In this document: positions 43,980 through 53,499 of the stretch, in pieces | Position numbering within the stretch: the first letter of the stretch is position 1 | Layout of the letters: each line of letters opens with the position of its first letter | Assembly: GCF_003991875.1 (NCBI RefSeq) | Contig: NZ_CP031423.1 | Span: 1,116,001 to 1,180,000 of the forward strand | Length of the DNA stretch: 64,000 nucleotides | From: Microbacterium lemovicicum | GTDB taxonomy: Bacteria; Actinomycetota; Actinomycetes; Actinomycetales; Microbacteriaceae | Direction of reading: 5' to 3' | Program-made: the position numbers and the translations under genes | Notes under the pieces: generated by a model | The model's input: only the letters and a program-made list of their open reading frames with translations | Databases searched by the model: none | Told to the model about the DNA's origin: nothing

Positions 43980-45065
43980 GTGACCGCTCGTCTCGATGAC
44001 CTCCCGCTCCGCGATGATCTCCGCGGAATGACGCCCTACGGCGCACCACAGGCTCCGCTGTCGGTGGCCCTCAACGTCAACGAGAACACCCACCCGGTGC
44101 CGCAGCACGTCGCAGACGACATCCTCGACGCGATCGCCCTCGCACTGCGCGAGGTCAACCGCTATCCCGACCGCGAGTTCACCGCTCTGCGGGAGGGGTT
44201 CGCCGACTACCTCGGGCACGGTCTGGAACGCGATCAGATCTGGGCGGGCAACGGCTCGAACGAGGTGCTCCAGCACATCCTCCAGGCGTTCGGCGGCCCC
44301 GGCCGCACCGCCTTCGGCTTCGCGCCCACCTATTCCATGTACCCGCTGCTCACGCGCGGCACCGGCGCCGAGTGGATCGCCGGCACCCGCGGGCACGACT
44401 TCGTCGTGACGGCCGACGACGCGGCCCGCCAGGTCGCCGACGCGCGGCCCGACGTGGTGTTCCTCTGCGCGCCGAACAACCCCACCGGCACGCCGATGGG
44501 GCTGGACGTCATCGAGGCGGTCTACGACGCGACCGACGGCATCGTCATCGTCGACGAGGCCTACCAGGAGTTCGCCCCCCGCGACGAGCGCTCGGCGGTC
44601 ACGCTCCTGCCCGACCGCGAGCGTCTCGTGGTCTCCCGCACCATGAGCAAGGCCTTCGCGTTCGCGGGTGCCCGCGTCGGCTACCTCGCGGCGGACCCCG
44701 CCTTCATCGATGCGCTGCGTCTCGTGCGGCTGCCCTACCACCTGAGCGCCCTCACCCAGGCGGCCGCCACGGCGGCCCTGCGTCACGCCCCGGTCATGCT
44801 GTCGATGGTCGACGAGATCGTCGCGCAGCGCGAGCGGATCTCCGCGACGGTCGCGGCCCTGGGGTACCAGCCCTACGAGTCCTGGGCGAACTTCGTGCTG
44901 TTCGGGGGAGTGGACGACCCGGCCGCCACCTGGCGCGCACTCTACGATCGCGGCATCCTGATCCGCGACATCGGGATCCCGGGACACCTCCGAGTGACGG
45001 CCGGCACCGAGGAGGAGACCACCGCGTTCCTCGACGCCCTCGCCTCGGTAGGATCGGCCTCATGA
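43980..45065 (+). CDS. hisC: Histidinol-phosphate aminotransferase
   Basis: This is a 361-residue PLP aminotransferase of class I fold. [11 protein letters not shown] and [11 protein letters not shown] open the fold, [11 protein letters not shown] binds the cofactor, IVDEAYQEF follows, and [18 protein letters not shown] carries the PLP lysine. The hisC-hisB-hisH-priA order with overlaps assigns it to histidine synthesis rather than another aminotransferase. GTG 43980 is preferred for the -10 spacing; ATG 43971 would add three residues. The stop overlaps hisB (ATGA). Confidence 0.94.
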   Translation: MTARLDDLPLRDDLRGMTPYGAPQAPLSVALNVNENTHPVPQHVADDILDAIALALREVNRYPDREFTALREGFADYLGHGLERDQIWAGNGSNEVLQHILQAFGGPGRTAFGFAPTYSMYPLLTRGTGAEWIAGTRGHDFVVTADDAARQVADARPDVVFLCAPNNPTGTPMGLDVIEAVYDATDGIVIVDEAYQEFAPRDERSAVTLLPDRERLVVSRTMSKAFAFAGARVGYLAADPAFIDALRLVRLPYHLSALTQAAATAALRHAPVMLSMVDEIVAQRERISATVAALGYQPYESWANFVLFGGVDDPAATWRALYDRGILIRDIGIPGHLRVTAGTEEETTAFLDALASVGSAS

Positions 45066-45676
45066 CCCGTCCCGACACGCACAGGACGGCCTCGCTGCGT
45101 CGTGCCACCAGCGAATCCACCGTCGAGCTGAACCTCGACCTGGACGGCACCGGCGTCGCGCGCATCGACACCACGGTGCCGTTCTTCGACCACCTGCTGA
45201 CCGCCTTCGCGAAGCACTCGCTGACAGACCTCACCGTGCGCGCCTCCGGCGACACGCAGATCGACGCCCACCACACGGTGGAGGACGTCGCGATCGTCCT
45301 CGGCGACGCCCTCCGAGAGGCCCTCGGCGACAAGTCCGGCATCTCGCGCTACGGCGACGCCCTCGTGCCGCTCGACGAGGCGCTCGCGCAGGCGGTCGTC
45401 GACCTCAGCGGTCGGCCGTACCTCGTGCACGACGGCGAGCCTGCGGGCTACGAGTTCCACCTCATCGGCGGACATTTCACCGGCTCGCTGGTGCGTCACA
45501 CGTTCGAGGCCATCGCGTTCCACTCCGCCATGACGCTGCACGTGCGCGTGCTGTCGGGCCGCGACCCCCACCACATCGCCGAGGCGGAGTACAAGGCGTT
45601 CGCGCGCGCGTTCCGTCAGGCCAAGGCGCTCGATCCCCTCGTCTCGGGCATACCGAGCACCAAGGGCGCTCTGTGA
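45062..45676 (+). CDS. hisB: Imidazoleglycerol-phosphate dehydratase
   Basis: This is a 204-residue monofunctional HisB converting imidazole glycerol phosphate to imidazole acetol phosphate. The metal-binding repeats DAHHTVED and [20 protein letters not shown] are both present, and [23 protein letters not shown] is the first signature. It is coupled to hisC before it and hisH after it by 4-base overlaps. Confidence 0.96.
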   Translation: MTRPDTHRTASLRRATSESTVELNLDLDGTGVARIDTTVPFFDHLLTAFAKHSLTDLTVRASGDTQIDAHHTVEDVAIVLGDALREALGDKSGISRYGDALVPLDEALAQAVVDLSGRPYLVHDGEPAGYEFHLIGGHFTGSLVRHTFEAIAFHSAMTLHVRVLSGRDPHHIAEAEYKAFARAFRQAKALDPLVSGIPSTKGAL

Positions 45677-46323
45677 CCCGCAGGCCTCTCGTCGCGGTCC
45701 TGGACTACGGATCCGGCAACGTCCACTCCGCCGTCAAGGCGCTCGACGCGGCGGGAGCCGACGCGCGCCTCACGAGCGACCGGGCTCTCGTCATGGACGC
45801 CGACGGCCTCCTCGTGCCCGGCGTCGGCGCCTTCGAGGCGGTCATGACGGCGCTGCGCGAGAGCCGCGGCGACGAGCTCATCGATCGGCGGCTCGCCGGA
45901 GGACGCCCGGTGCTGGGCATCTGCGTGGGCATGCAGGTGATGTTCGAGCGCGGCGTCGAGCGGGGCACCGACACCGCAGGCCTCGGCGAGTGGCCCGGGA
46001 CCGTCGACCGGCTCGAGGCGCCCGTCCTGCCGCACATGGGCTGGAACACGGTGTCGGCGGGGGAGGGCTCCCGTCTCTTCCACGGACTGGAGGACGAGCG
46101 GTTCTACTTCGTGCACTCGTACGGCGCACGCGAGTGGGGCCTCGACGTGCAGCCGCCCTTCCCGGCCCCGGTGCTGACGTGGGCCACCCACGGCGCGCCG
46201 TTCCTGGCCGCCGTCGAGAACGGTCCGCTGGCCGCGACGCAGTTCCACCCCGAGAAGTCCGGTGCCGCCGGCATCCGTCTGCTGTCCAATTGGATCGACG
46301 GTCTCGCCGCGGCTACGCTCTGA
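45673..46323 (+). CDS. hisH: Imidazole glycerol phosphate synthase glutaminase subunit
   Basis: This is a 216-residue class I glutamine amidotransferase that supplies ammonia to HisF. The nucleophile is Cys84 in [12 protein letters not shown], the oxyanion/gly-rich [10 protein letters not shown] precedes it, and the catalytic His-Glu lies in [16 protein letters not shown] 45673 overlaps the hisB stop. hisF itself is not in this window. Confidence 0.96.
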   Translation: MTRRPLVAVLDYGSGNVHSAVKALDAAGADARLTSDRALVMDADGLLVPGVGAFEAVMTALRESRGDELIDRRLAGGRPVLGICVGMQVMFERGVERGTDTAGLGEWPGTVDRLEAPVLPHMGWNTVSAGEGSRLFHGLEDERFYFVHSYGAREWGLDVQPPFPAPVLTWATHGAPFLAAVENGPLAATQFHPEKSGAAGIRLLSNWIDGLAAATL

Positions 46324-46381
46324 CCTCGTGTCCTCCCGCCGGGGCGCCCCGCCCGGCGTCTCCCCGAGCATCGATTGAGCC

Positions 46382-47128
46382 ATGAACGATTTCGCCTCCA
46401 TTCCCGAGCTGATCCTCCTCCCGGCCGTCGACGTCGCCGAGGGGAAGGCGGTCCGCCTCACCCAGGGTGAGGCCGGCAGCGAGACGAGCTACGGCGACCC
46501 GGTCGACGCCGCCCTCGAGTGGGCGCGCCAGGGTGCGCAGTGGATCCACCTCGTCGACCTCGACGCGGCCTTCGGCCGGGGGAACAACGCCGGTGTGCTG
46601 CGCAAGGTCATCAAGCACGTCCGCGGCGTGCACATCGAGCTGTCGGGGGGCATCCGCGACGACGCGTCGCTCGACGCCGCTCTCGAGAGCGGCGCCACCC
46701 GCGTGAACCTCGGCACGGCCGCCCTCGAGAACCCCGAGTGGGCCGCCGATGTCATCGCCCGCTACGGCGAGGCCGTCGCCGTCGGACTCGACGTGCGCGG
46801 CACCACGCTCGCCGCGCGAGGCTGGACGCGAGAGGGCGGCGACCTCTGGACGGTGCTGGACCGCCTGGAGTCCGCCGGCTGCAGCCGCTACGTCGTCACC
46901 GACGTCACGAAGGACGGCACCCTCCAGGGCCCGAACCTCGAGCTGCTGCGCGAGATGACCGGTCGCACGCCGAAGCCCGTGGTCGCCTCGGGCGGCATCT
47001 CCAGCCTCGACGACATCGCCGCCCTGCGCGAGCTCGTGCCGCTGGGCGTCGAGGGTGCGATCGTGGGCAAGGCCCTGTACGCCGGAGCCTTCACCCTGGC
47101 CGAGGCGCTCGATGTCGCCGGAGGCTGA
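46382..47128 (+). CDS. priA: Bifunctional phosphoribosyl isomerase A (HisA/TrpF activity)
   Basis: This is a 248-residue TIM-barrel isomerase. In actinobacteria PriA does both the HisA step of histidine synthesis and the TrpF step of tryptophan synthesis. Motifs are [23 protein letters not shown] (catalytic Asp17), [15 protein letters not shown]-type phosphate loop [24 protein letters not shown] (second catalytic Asp) and [11 protein letters not shown]. The RGW residues in [11 protein letters not shown] match the PriA loop that recognises both substrates. It lies 58 bases after hisH. The SseB-like gene overlaps its end by 17 bases. Confidence 0.93.
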   Translation: MNDFASIPELILLPAVDVAEGKAVRLTQGEAGSETSYGDPVDAALEWARQGAQWIHLVDLDAAFGRGNNAGVLRKVIKHVRGVHIELSGGIRDDASLDAALESGATRVNLGTAALENPEWAADVIARYGEAVAVGLDVRGTTLAARGWTREGGDLWTVLDRLESAGCSRYVVTDVTKDGTLQGPNLELLREMTGRTPKPVVASGGISSLDDIAALRELVPLGVEGAIVGKALYAGAFTLAEALDVAGG

Positions 47129-47918
47129 TCACCCGCACGACCACGGCCACCACGCCGGCGACTCCGCCGGCGTGCCGTGGAAGGGCCGCGCATTCGAGTC
47201 GAACCCGAATTCGGGCGACGACGGCTCCGCCGACCCCGATCTGCTGGCTGCGCTCCGCGCGTTCCGTGAAGGGAAGGGCTCGCAGACCGACGTCGTGGAC
47301 GCCTACCGTTCCGCCCGCCTGCTGATCCCGCTCGTCGCGCAGAAGGGCGAGATGGGCGTGGCGCCGTCCGGCCTGGCGGTCGACAAGACCCAGGAGCTCT
47401 CGATCGTCACGGTCGCCGCGCCCGACGGCCGGCGCGTGCTGCCGGTGTTCACCTCGGTGGAGACGATGGGCCGCTGGGATGCCGCGGCTCGTCCTGTCCC
47501 CGCTCCCGGAGTGCGCACGGCACTGGCCGCCGCGGACGACGACAGCGAGCTCATCGTCATCGACCCCGGCTCGGACACCGAGTTCATCCTGCGGCGTCCG
47601 GCCATGTGGGCGATCGCCCAGTCGCAGGCGTGGGACCCGTCCTTCGCCTCGCCGGAGGTCTTCTCGGCCCTGCAGGCGAGCGTGGCGGGCGAGCTCGCGG
47701 TGCTCGATCTCACCGTGCAGCCGGGCGACCCCGACGCGCGTCTCCGCGGCCCGGAGCTCGTCGTCCGCCTCGAGCTGATGGAGGGGCTGGATCAGGCTCA
47801 GCTCGACGCCGTGCTGTCGAGGCTGGCGCGCCGCTGGGCCACGGACGACCGCATCGCGGTGCTGGTGGACTCGCTCACCGTGAAGCTCGTGCGCTCCAGG
47901 GATTCGCCCGCCGGCTGA
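47112..47918 (+). CDS. SseB family protein
   Basis: This is a 268-residue protein with a His-rich start ([12 protein letters not shown]), then an SseB-type domain: [28 protein letters not shown] and [20 protein letters not shown]. The biochemical role of the family is unclear. It overlaps priA by 17 bases in a different frame. The His-rich N-terminus could bind metal, but that is only suggested by composition. A 24-bp tandem repeat array begins at its stop codon. Confidence 0.86.
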   Translation: MSPEADHPHDHGHHAGDSAGVPWKGRAFESNPNSGDDGSADPDLLAALRAFREGKGSQTDVVDAYRSARLLIPLVAQKGEMGVAPSGLAVDKTQELSIVTVAAPDGRRVLPVFTSVETMGRWDAAARPVPAPGVRTALAAADDDSELIVIDPGSDTEFILRRPAMWAIAQSQAWDPSFASPEVFSALQASVAGELAVLDLTVQPGDPDARLRGPELVVRLELMEGLDQAQLDAVLSRLARRWATDDRIAVLVDSLTVKLVRSRDSPAG

Positions 47919-48005
47919 GGAGTGCGGCCGCCTGCCGGCTGAGGAGCGCGGCCGCCCGCCGACCGACGAGCGCCACCGGCCGCCGACCGACAGGCGGAGC
48001 CTCCG
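47910..48005. repeat. 24-bp tandem repeat, four copies
   Basis: Four degenerate units start at 47910, 47934, 47958 and 47982. The first two (GCCGGCTGAGGAGYGCGGCC core) differ at two positions; units three and four share GCCGACCGAC. The first unit contains the SseB-like stop codon; the array ends exactly at the stop of the convergent DUF1844 gene. Confidence 0.7.
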
Positions 48006-48422
48006 TCAGTTGACGGGGCCCGTCCACTTCTCGCCCGGTCCCTTGCCGATCGGATCGGGGATGACGGAGGCCTCGCGGAATGCCAGCTGCAGCGACCGCA
48101 GCCCATCGCGCAGCGAGCGGGCGTGCATGTCGCTGATCTCGGGGGCGCCGGCCGTGATGAGGCCCGCGAGCGCGTTGATGAGCTTGCGCGCCTCGTCGAG
48201 GTCCATCTCCGCGTCGGGGTCGTGGGCCAGTCCCACCTTGACGGCGGCGGCGCTCATCAGGTGGACGGCCGCCGTCGTGATGACCTCGACGGCGGGCACG
48301 TCGGCGATGTCGCGGGTCGCCTCCGAGGCGGCGCGCTCCTGCTCCTCCCACCGGGCCTGACGCGCGTCGGCGGCGCCCTCCGGGGTCTCGAGCGGGCTGT
48401 CATTGCCGGGAATCGTGTGCAC
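48006..48422 (-). CDS. DUF1844 family protein
   Basis: This is a 138-residue protein whose middle, VPAVEVITTAAVHLMSAAAVKVGL and DLDEARKLINALAGLI, is typical of DUF1844, an uncharacterised alpha-helical family that sits beside infC in actinobacteria. The first 40 residues are acidic. It starts at GTG 48422, with AGAGA upstream, divergent from the infC operon. Function unknown. Confidence 0.88.
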   Translation of the reverse strand: MHTIPGNDSPLETPEGAADARQARWEEQERAASEATRDIADVPAVEVITTAAVHLMSAAAVKVGLAHDPDAEMDLDEARKLINALAGLITAGAPEISDMHARSLRDGLRSLQLAFREASVIPDPIGKGPGEKWTGPVN

Positions 48423-48436
48423 GTCGTTCTCTCTGC

Positions 48437-48471
48437 TAAACTTCAGGGGACTCCGGGGCTCTCGCCCCGGA
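48437..48471 (+). promoter_or_regulatory. -10 box and hairpin in the infC leader
   Basis: TAAACT (48437-48442) is a likely -10 box giving a leader of about 230 bases before infC. A perfect 8-bp hairpin (TCCGGGGC, 48452-48459, with GCCCCGGA, 48464-48471) follows at once. The rest of the leader (48480-48660) can form several GC-rich stems but I could not assign a known ribosomal-protein leader. Confidence 0.45.
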
Positions 48472-48676
48472 TCGCAAGAGGATCACATCCCACCCGCGCT
48501 TGCCGTTCCAGGCTACCGGGTCACGCACTCCGCCCCGTCCCACCCGGATGGGGTAGGCCCTCGCGGGTGACGGGTGCAGAGCCGGCGCTCCGCGTCGTGC
48601 CGGGTGGAATGCCCTCCTGCGTCCGTGACGCAACCGTGTCGCGGTGGTCATCACCCGCATGAAAGAGGAGTTCCGC

Positions 48677-49324
48677 ATCAGCGATCCCCGCACCAACGAC
48701 CGCATCCGCGTCCCCGAGGTCCGCCTCGTCGGACCCGCGGGTGAGCAGGTCGGCGTCGTCCGCATCGAGGTGGCACTGCGCCTGGCCCAGGAGGCCGACC
48801 TCGATCTCGTCGAGGTGGCCCCGAACTCGAAGCCCCCCGTGGTCAAGATCATGGATTACGGCAAGTTCAAGTACGAGGCTGCGCAGAAGGCCAAGGAAGC
48901 GCGTCGCAATCAGGCGAACACCGTCCTCAAGGAGGTCCGGTTCCGTCTGAAGATCGAGGCTCACGACTACATAACCAAGCTCAAGCGCGCCGAGGGCTTC
49001 CTCCAGTCCGGCGACAAGGTCAAGGCCATGATCCTGTTCCGCGGACGCGAGCAGTCGCGTCCCGAGCAGGGCGTCCGGCTCCTCCGCAAGTTCGCGGAGG
49101 ACGTCGCGGAGTTCGGCACGGTGGAGTCCAACCCCACCATCGACGGCCGCAACATGGTGATGGTCGTGGCTCCGCACAAGAACAAGTCCGAGGTCAAGAC
49201 CGAGCAGAACGCCCAGCGCGCGGCCAACAAGGAAGCCGCACGCTCGGCCCGCACCGGCGGACCCGACGACGAGGACGACGACGAGACGGTGGATGCCGCA
49301 ACAGCACCCGCCGCGGCCGAATAA
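48677..49324 (+). CDS. infC: Translation initiation factor IF-3 (probable ATC start)
   Basis: This is IF-3, about 215 residues. The N-domain starts at [19 protein letters not shown] and includes [25 protein letters not shown]; the C-domain has [20 protein letters not shown] disordered acidic tail follows. Homology begins at ATC 48677, with GAGGAG six bases upstream, the correct spacing. In-frame GTG 48644 and ATG 48659 exist, but the ATG would place the ribosome site inside the gene. infC in many bacteria uses AUU/AUC-type starts, on which IF-3 represses its own translation, so ATC is the best start. It heads infC-rpmI-rplT. Confidence 0.92.
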   Translation: MSDPRTNDRIRVPEVRLVGPAGEQVGVVRIEVALRLAQEADLDLVEVAPNSKPPVVKIMDYGKFKYEAAQKAKEARRNQANTVLKEVRFRLKIEAHDYITKLKRAEGFLQSGDKVKAMILFRGREQSRPEQGVRLLRKFAEDVAEFGTVESNPTIDGRNMVMVVAPHKNKSEVKTEQNAQRAANKEAARSARTGGPDDEDDDETVDAATAPAAAE

Positions 49325-49395
49325 GCCCCCACAGACTCCCGCTCCGGCGGGACACCGACTCCCGCCCGCGGGAATCCGAACCGAAAGAAGAAGAG

Positions 49396-49590
49396 ATGCC
49401 GAAGCAGAAGACCCATTCGGGTGCCAAGAAGCGCTTCAAGGTCACCGGCAGCGGCAAGCTGATGAAGCAGCAGGCCGGCATGCGCCACAACCTCGAGGGC
49501 AAGTCGTCGCGTCGCACGCGTCGTCTCAACCAGGAGCAGGTCCTGGCCCCGGGCGACGCCAAGGTCGCGAAGAAGCTCCTCGGCCGCTGA
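49396..49590 (+). CDS. rpmI: 50S ribosomal protein L35
   Basis: This is a 64-residue L35 with the usual [20 protein letters not shown] start and basic composition (RRTRRLNQE). It lies 71 bases after infC; GAAAGAAGAAGAG before the ATG serves as the ribosome site. Part of the infC-rpmI-rplT operon. Confidence 0.97.
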   Translation: MPKQKTHSGAKKRFKVTGSGKLMKQQAGMRHNLEGKSSRRTRRLNQEQVLAPGDAKVAKKLLGR

Positions 49591-49622
49591 CGCGGACCGA
49601 CGCACGTTAGGAACAGATAGTC

Positions 49623-50003
49623 ATGGCAAGAGTCAAGCGGGCAGTAAACGCCCACAAGAAGCGTCGGGTCATCCTCGAGCGCGCCAAGGGATACCGCGGA
49701 CAGCGGTCGCGCCTGTATCGCAAGGCCAAGGAGCAGGTCACCCACTCCCTCGTCTACGCGTACCGCGACCGTCGTAAGCGCAAGGGCGACTTCCGTCGTC
49801 TGTGGATCCAGCGCATCAACGCCGCGAGCCGCCAGAACGGCCTCACGTACAACCGTCTGATCCAGGGTCTTGGCCTCGCGGGCGTGCAGGTCGACCGTCG
49901 CATGCTCGCCGAGCTCGCGGTCAACGAGCCCGCGACCTTCGCGTCGCTGGTGGCGACCGCCAAGGGCGCGCTGCCGACCGACGTGAACGCCAAGAAGGCG
50001 TAA
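49623..50003 (+). CDS. rplT: 50S ribosomal protein L20
   Basis: This is a 126-residue L20, an early assembly protein of the large subunit and a known repressor of its own operon in other bacteria. [22 protein letters not shown] and [23 protein letters not shown] are hallmark segments. It is the last gene of infC-rpmI-rplT; a strong terminator follows at 50021-50054. Confidence 0.97.
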   Translation: MARVKRAVNAHKKRRVILERAKGYRGQRSRLYRKAKEQVTHSLVYAYRDRRKRKGDFRRLWIQRINAASRQNGLTYNRLIQGLGLAGVQVDRRMLAELAVNEPATFASLVATAKGALPTDVNAKKA

Positions 50004-50020
50004 GCACCGGCATCCTGATC

Positions 50021-50054
50021 GACGGGGCGTCTCTCTGCGGAGAGGCGCCCCGTC
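50021..50054 (+). terminator. Terminator of infC-rpmI-rplT
   Basis: A stem of 15 pairs including one G-T (GACGGGGCGTCTCTC with GAGAGGCGCCCCGTC) and a 4-base loop lies 17 bases past the rplT stop. Confidence 0.85.
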
Positions 50055-50080
50055 GTCATGTCCGGCCGGGTCGCCCGCCC

Positions 50081-50092
50081 TAGACTGAAGCC
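50081..50092 (+). promoter_or_regulatory. Leaderless -10 box of the TrmH-type gene
   Basis: TAGACT (50081-50086) is followed by six bases and GTG 50093. Confidence 0.6.
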
Positions 50093-50893
50093 GTGCTGGA
50101 GAATCCGCGCTCGCCGCGCGTGCGCGCAGTGGCGAAGCTGACCAAGCGCAGTGCGCGCGAGGAGACCGGGCTGTTCCTCCTCGAGGGGCCGCAGGCCGCG
50201 CGGGAGCTCCTGGCCCACCGCGCCGAGACGCTGGTGGAGCTGTTCGCGACGCCCACCGCGATGGAGCGGCACACCGATGTGCGGGATGCTGCGGCCGCTG
50301 CCGGGGTGGAGATCGAGTTCACCACCGAGGCGGTGCTCGACGCCATGGCCGACACCGTCACCCCGCAGGGCATCGTGGGGGTCGCCCGCCAGGCGCCGAC
50401 CTCGGCGCGCGACGTCTTCGCCTCGGCGCCCCGACTCGTGGCCGTCTGCGAGGAGGTCCGCGACCCGGGCAATCTCGGGACGATCATCCGCGCCGCCGAC
50501 GCCGCCGGCGCCGACGCGGTCGTCCTCACCGGGCGCACGGTGGACCCGTACAACCCCAAGGTGGTGCGCGCGACCACCGGCTCCCTCTTCCATCTGCCCG
50601 TCGCCGTGGGCGTCGAGCTCGCCGTCGTCGTCGACCTTGCGCGCGGTGCCGGACTCCAGGTGGTGGCCGCGGACGTGGGCGGGAGCGACTTCCTCGCCGC
50701 GCGTCCGCTCCTCGGCCGACCGACCGCGTGGGTGTTCGGCAACGAGGCACGCGGACTCGACGACGAGGCCCTCGCTCTGGTCGACCGATCGCTCCGCCTG
50801 CCGATCTACGGGAGCGCGGAGTCGCTGAATCTGGCCACCGCGGCCAGTGTCTGCCTGTACGAGACGGCCTTCGCGCAGCGCGCTCCCGTCTGA
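50093..50893 (+). CDS. TrmH-family (SPOUT) RNA methyltransferase
   Basis: This is a 266-residue SPOUT-class methyltransferase that 2'-O-methylates ribose in rRNA or tRNA. An N-terminal substrate-binding domain ([17 protein letters not shown]) precedes the knotted catalytic domain with [22 protein letters not shown] (motif 1), [14 protein letters not shown] (motif 2) and [22 protein letters not shown] (motif 3). The gene lies between rplT and pheS in most actinobacteria; the target is probably 23S rRNA but is not certain. GTG start with a leaderless-type promoter. Confidence 0.93.
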   Translation: MLENPRSPRVRAVAKLTKRSAREETGLFLLEGPQAARELLAHRAETLVELFATPTAMERHTDVRDAAAAAGVEIEFTTEAVLDAMADTVTPQGIVGVARQAPTSARDVFASAPRLVAVCEEVRDPGNLGTIIRAADAAGADAVVLTGRTVDPYNPKVVRATTGSLFHLPVAVGVELAVVVDLARGAGLQVVAADVGGSDFLAARPLLGRPTAWVFGNEARGLDDEALALVDRSLRLPIYGSAESLNLATAASVCLYETAFAQRAPV

Positions 50894-50942
50894 CGATCGC
50901 GTTCCAGCCCTGTTACAGATCGGTAAAGGTCGCGGCGTGCGT

Positions 50943-50978
50943 TTGGCGTCCGGCACAGCCCGTACATAGTTTGGGGTC
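50943..50978 (+). promoter_or_regulatory. Promoter of gluA, leaderless
   Basis: TTGGCG (50943-50948), 18 bases, TAGTTT (50967-50972), six bases, then ATG 50979. The layout is nearly the same as upstream of the argC leader ORF. Confidence 0.65.
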
Positions 50979-51761
50979 ATGGTGACCTCCGATTCATCGC
51001 CGACGGAGGCCTCGGCCCCCGTCGGTGCGCCCCTCGTCGTGATCTCCGGCGTGCAGAAGCACTACGGCGACTTCCAAGCACTGACCGACGTCGATCTGAC
51101 CGTGCACAAGGGCGAGGTCGTCGTCGTGATCGGCCCGTCGGGCTCGGGCAAGTCGACACTGTGCCGCACCATCAACCGCCTCGAGACGATCACCTCCGGG
51201 TCGATCACGATCGACGGCAAGGAGCTGCCCAAGGAGGGCAAGGGTCTCGCGAACCTGCGTGCCGACGTGGGCATGGTGTTCCAGTCCTTCAACCTGTTCG
51301 CCCACCTCACGATCCTCGAGAACGTGACGCTCGGCCCGATCAAGGTCCGCAAGATGAAGAAGGCCGACGCCGAGCGCGAGGCGCAGGTGCTCCTCGACCG
51401 CGTCGGCGTGGGCCATCAGGCCTCCAAGCTCCCCGCGCAGCTCTCCGGCGGCCAGCAGCAGCGCGTCGCCATCGCCCGTGCGCTGGCCATGAATCCGAAG
51501 GTGATGCTCTTCGACGAGCCCACCAGCGCGCTCGACCCCGAGATGATCAACGAGGTCCTCGACGTGATGGTCGGCCTCGCGCAGGACGGCATGACGATGA
51601 TCGTCGTCACGCACGAGATGGGCTTCGCCCGCAAGGCCGCCGACCGCGTGGTCTTCATGGCCGACGGCCGCATCCTCGAGGACGCCCAGCCCGAGGAGTT
51701 CTTCACCCACCCGCGGTCCGACCGCGCCAAGGACTTCCTCTCGAAGCTCATCACCCACTGA
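50979..51761 (+). CDS. gluA: Glutamate/amino acid ABC transporter ATP-binding protein
   Basis: This is a 260-residue ABC ATPase of the polar amino acid type. Walker A is GPSGSGKST (52-60), the signature is [16 protein letters not shown], Walker B is [14 protein letters not shown], and [16 protein letters not shown] is the switch region. With the three following genes it matches the gluABCD glutamate importer of corynebacteria in order and type. It has an extension of about 18 residues at the N-terminus. Which amino acid is carried is inferred. Confidence 0.93.
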   Translation: MVTSDSSPTEASAPVGAPLVVISGVQKHYGDFQALTDVDLTVHKGEVVVVIGPSGSGKSTLCRTINRLETITSGSITIDGKELPKEGKGLANLRADVGMVFQSFNLFAHLTILENVTLGPIKVRKMKKADAEREAQVLLDRVGVGHQASKLPAQLSGGQQQRVAIARALAMNPKVMLFDEPTSALDPEMINEVLDVMVGLAQDGMTMIVVTHEMGFARKAADRVVFMADGRILEDAQPEEFFTHPRSDRAKDFLSKLITH

Positions 51762-51835
51762 GCCCGTACCCGTCCGCCGTCATGCACCGTCGGCGGAGAG
51801 CAAGAAAACGCATACGAAACCCAGGAGGACATCAC

Positions 51836-52741
51836 ATGCGCACCAACCGCATCATCGCCGGCGTCGGTCTCACCGCCGCCGCGCTGCTCGCGCTCACGGC
51901 CTGCAACAGCGGAACGCCCGGGGCCGCCCCGGCGGAGAGCGGCGCAGCCGGCTCCGACGGCGCCCTGTTCGAGGTCGCCACCGACGTCACGATCGCGGAC
52001 AGCCCGACCTTCGACGCGATCACCGAGCGCGGCAGCGTCAAGATCGGCGTCAAGGAGGACCAGCCCGGTCTCGGCTACCTCGACCCGACCACCAACGAGC
52101 GCTCCGGCTTCGACGTCGACATCGCCCGCTGGATCGCGGCATCGCTGGGCTACGACGAGGACAAGATCGAGTTCACCTCGATTCCCTCGGCCAACCGCGA
52201 GCAGGCCATCATCAACGGCGACATCGACTACTACGTCGGCACGTACTCGATCACCGACAAGCGCAAGGACCAGATCTCCTTCGCCGGTCCGTACTTCGTC
52301 ACCGGTCAGGGCCTGCTGGTCGCCGCCGACAGCGACATCACGAGCGTCGACGACCTGTCCGGCAAGAACGTCTGCTCCGCCACCGGCTCCACCTCGATCC
52401 AGCGGATCAAGGACGAGCACCCCGAGGCGACCACGACGGAGTTCGACACGTACTCGCAGTGCGTCGAGCAGCTCAAGTCGGGTCAGGTCGACGCGGTGAC
52501 CACCGACGAGGCCATCCTCATCGGCTACGCCGCCCAGGACCCCGACAACCTGAAGGTCGTCGGCGACGTCTTCAGCGAGGAGCGCTACGGCGTCGGCATC
52601 CAGAAGGACGACGCGGCGTTCGTCGAGTTCGTCAACACGATGCTGACCGACGGTGGCGACACCTGGACCGCGATCTTCGACAAGAACCTGGGCGCCTCGG
52701 GCGTCGAGGCGACGCAGCCGAAGGTCGACGCGGCCGAGTAA
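51836..52741 (+). CDS. gluB: Glutamate-type ABC transporter substrate-binding lipoprotein
   Basis: This is a 301-residue solute-binding lipoprotein. The signal peptide ends in a lipobox LTAC with Cys23. The mature part is a type-3 periplasmic binding fold: GSVKIGVKEDQPGLGYLD, GFDVDIARWIAASLG, DYYVGTYSITDKRKDQISFAGPYF. Ribosome site AGGAGG. It is followed by two strong hairpins (52747-52815) before gluC, which probably stabilise the gluB part of the message so that the binding protein is made in excess. Confidence 0.93.
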   Translation: MRTNRIIAGVGLTAAALLALTACNSGTPGAAPAESGAAGSDGALFEVATDVTIADSPTFDAITERGSVKIGVKEDQPGLGYLDPTTNERSGFDVDIARWIAASLGYDEDKIEFTSIPSANREQAIINGDIDYYVGTYSITDKRKDQISFAGPYFVTGQGLLVAADSDITSVDDLSGKNVCSATGSTSIQRIKDEHPEATTTEFDTYSQCVEQLKSGQVDAVTTDEAILIGYAAQDPDNLKVVGDVFSEERYGVGIQKDDAAFVEFVNTMLTDGGDTWTAIFDKNLGASGVEATQPKVDAAE

Positions 52742-52746
52742 GCCGT

Positions 52747-52815
52747 GTGGCGGCGTCATCCCGTATCGGGTGACGCCGCCACCCGCCTCCGGCCGGCTCC
52801 CGCCGGCCGGAGGCG
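52747..52815 (+). other. Two tandem hairpins between gluB and gluC
   Basis: Hairpin one (52747-52782) has 16 pairs with one bulged T and a 3-base loop. Hairpin two (52784-52815) is a perfect 14-bp stem with a 4-base loop. Only one base separates them. They lie inside an operon, so they are more likely mRNA-stabilising or partial terminator elements than a full stop. Confidence 0.75.
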
Positions 52816-52851
52816 CACCACACTGATCGACGAGAGCGACAAGGGGCCGCC

Positions 52852-53499
52852 GTGGGGATCATCACCGACAACCTCGACCTGTGGGGCGAGGCCCTGTGGG
52901 GAACCGTCGTCCTGTTCCTGGCGGGCGGGGCGCTGGCGCTCGTGCTCGGGGTCATCGTCGGCGCCATGCGCGTCTCGCCGATCCCGGTCGCCCGCACCGT
53001 GGGCGCGCTCTACGTCAACACCGTGCGCAACACCCCGCTCACGCTGATCTTCTTCTTCTTCGCCTTCGGCGCGCCGCTCCTCGTCGACTTCCGCGTGAAC
53101 TTCCTGATCCTGGGCATCCTCGCGCTCGGTCTGTACACAGCCACCTACGTCGCCGAGACGCTGCGCTCCGGCATCAACACCGTGCCGGTCGGCCAGGCCG
53201 AGGCGGCCCGGGCGCTCGGCCTCACCTTCGGCCAGGTCATGACGCTCGTGGTGCTCCCGCAGGCCGGGCGGTCCGTCATCCCCCCGATGATGAGCGTGCT
53301 CATCGCCCTGCTGAAGAACACCACGGTCGCCGCCGGCTTCTCGGTGCTCAACCTGGGATCCATCCGCGCCAACTTGAGCGAGCGCGGAGAGAACGCGTTC
53401 GGCGTCATCCTCTGGGTGATGCTCGTGTTCGTCGTCCTCGTGCTGCTGCTGGCGGCCGTGCAGAGATACCTCGAGAACAAGTGGAGGGTCGCGCGATGA
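52852..53499 (+). CDS. gluC: Glutamate-type ABC transporter permease
   Basis: This is a 215-residue permease with about five transmembrane helices and the polar amino acid permease signature: NTVRNTPLTLIFFFFAFG and the EAA loop GQAEAARALGLTFGQVMTLVVLPQAGR, which docks on the ATPase. GTG 52852 has AAGGGG upstream. Its stop overlaps the gluD start (ATGA). Confidence 0.92.
   Translation: MGIITDNLDLWGEALWGTVVLFLAGGALALVLGVIVGAMRVSPIPVARTVGALYVNTVRNTPLTLIFFFFAFGAPLLVDFRVNFLILGILALGLYTATYVAETLRSGINTVPVGQAEAARALGLTFGQVMTLVVLPQAGRSVIPPMMSVLIALLKNTTVAAGFSVLNLGSIRANLSERGENAFGVILWVMLVFVVLVLLLAAVQRYLENKWRVAR

Noticed and set aside
43927..43980. Histidine leader peptide before hisC
   Set aside because: No short His-rich ORF exists; the hisC -10 box abuts its GTG, leaving no room for an attenuator.
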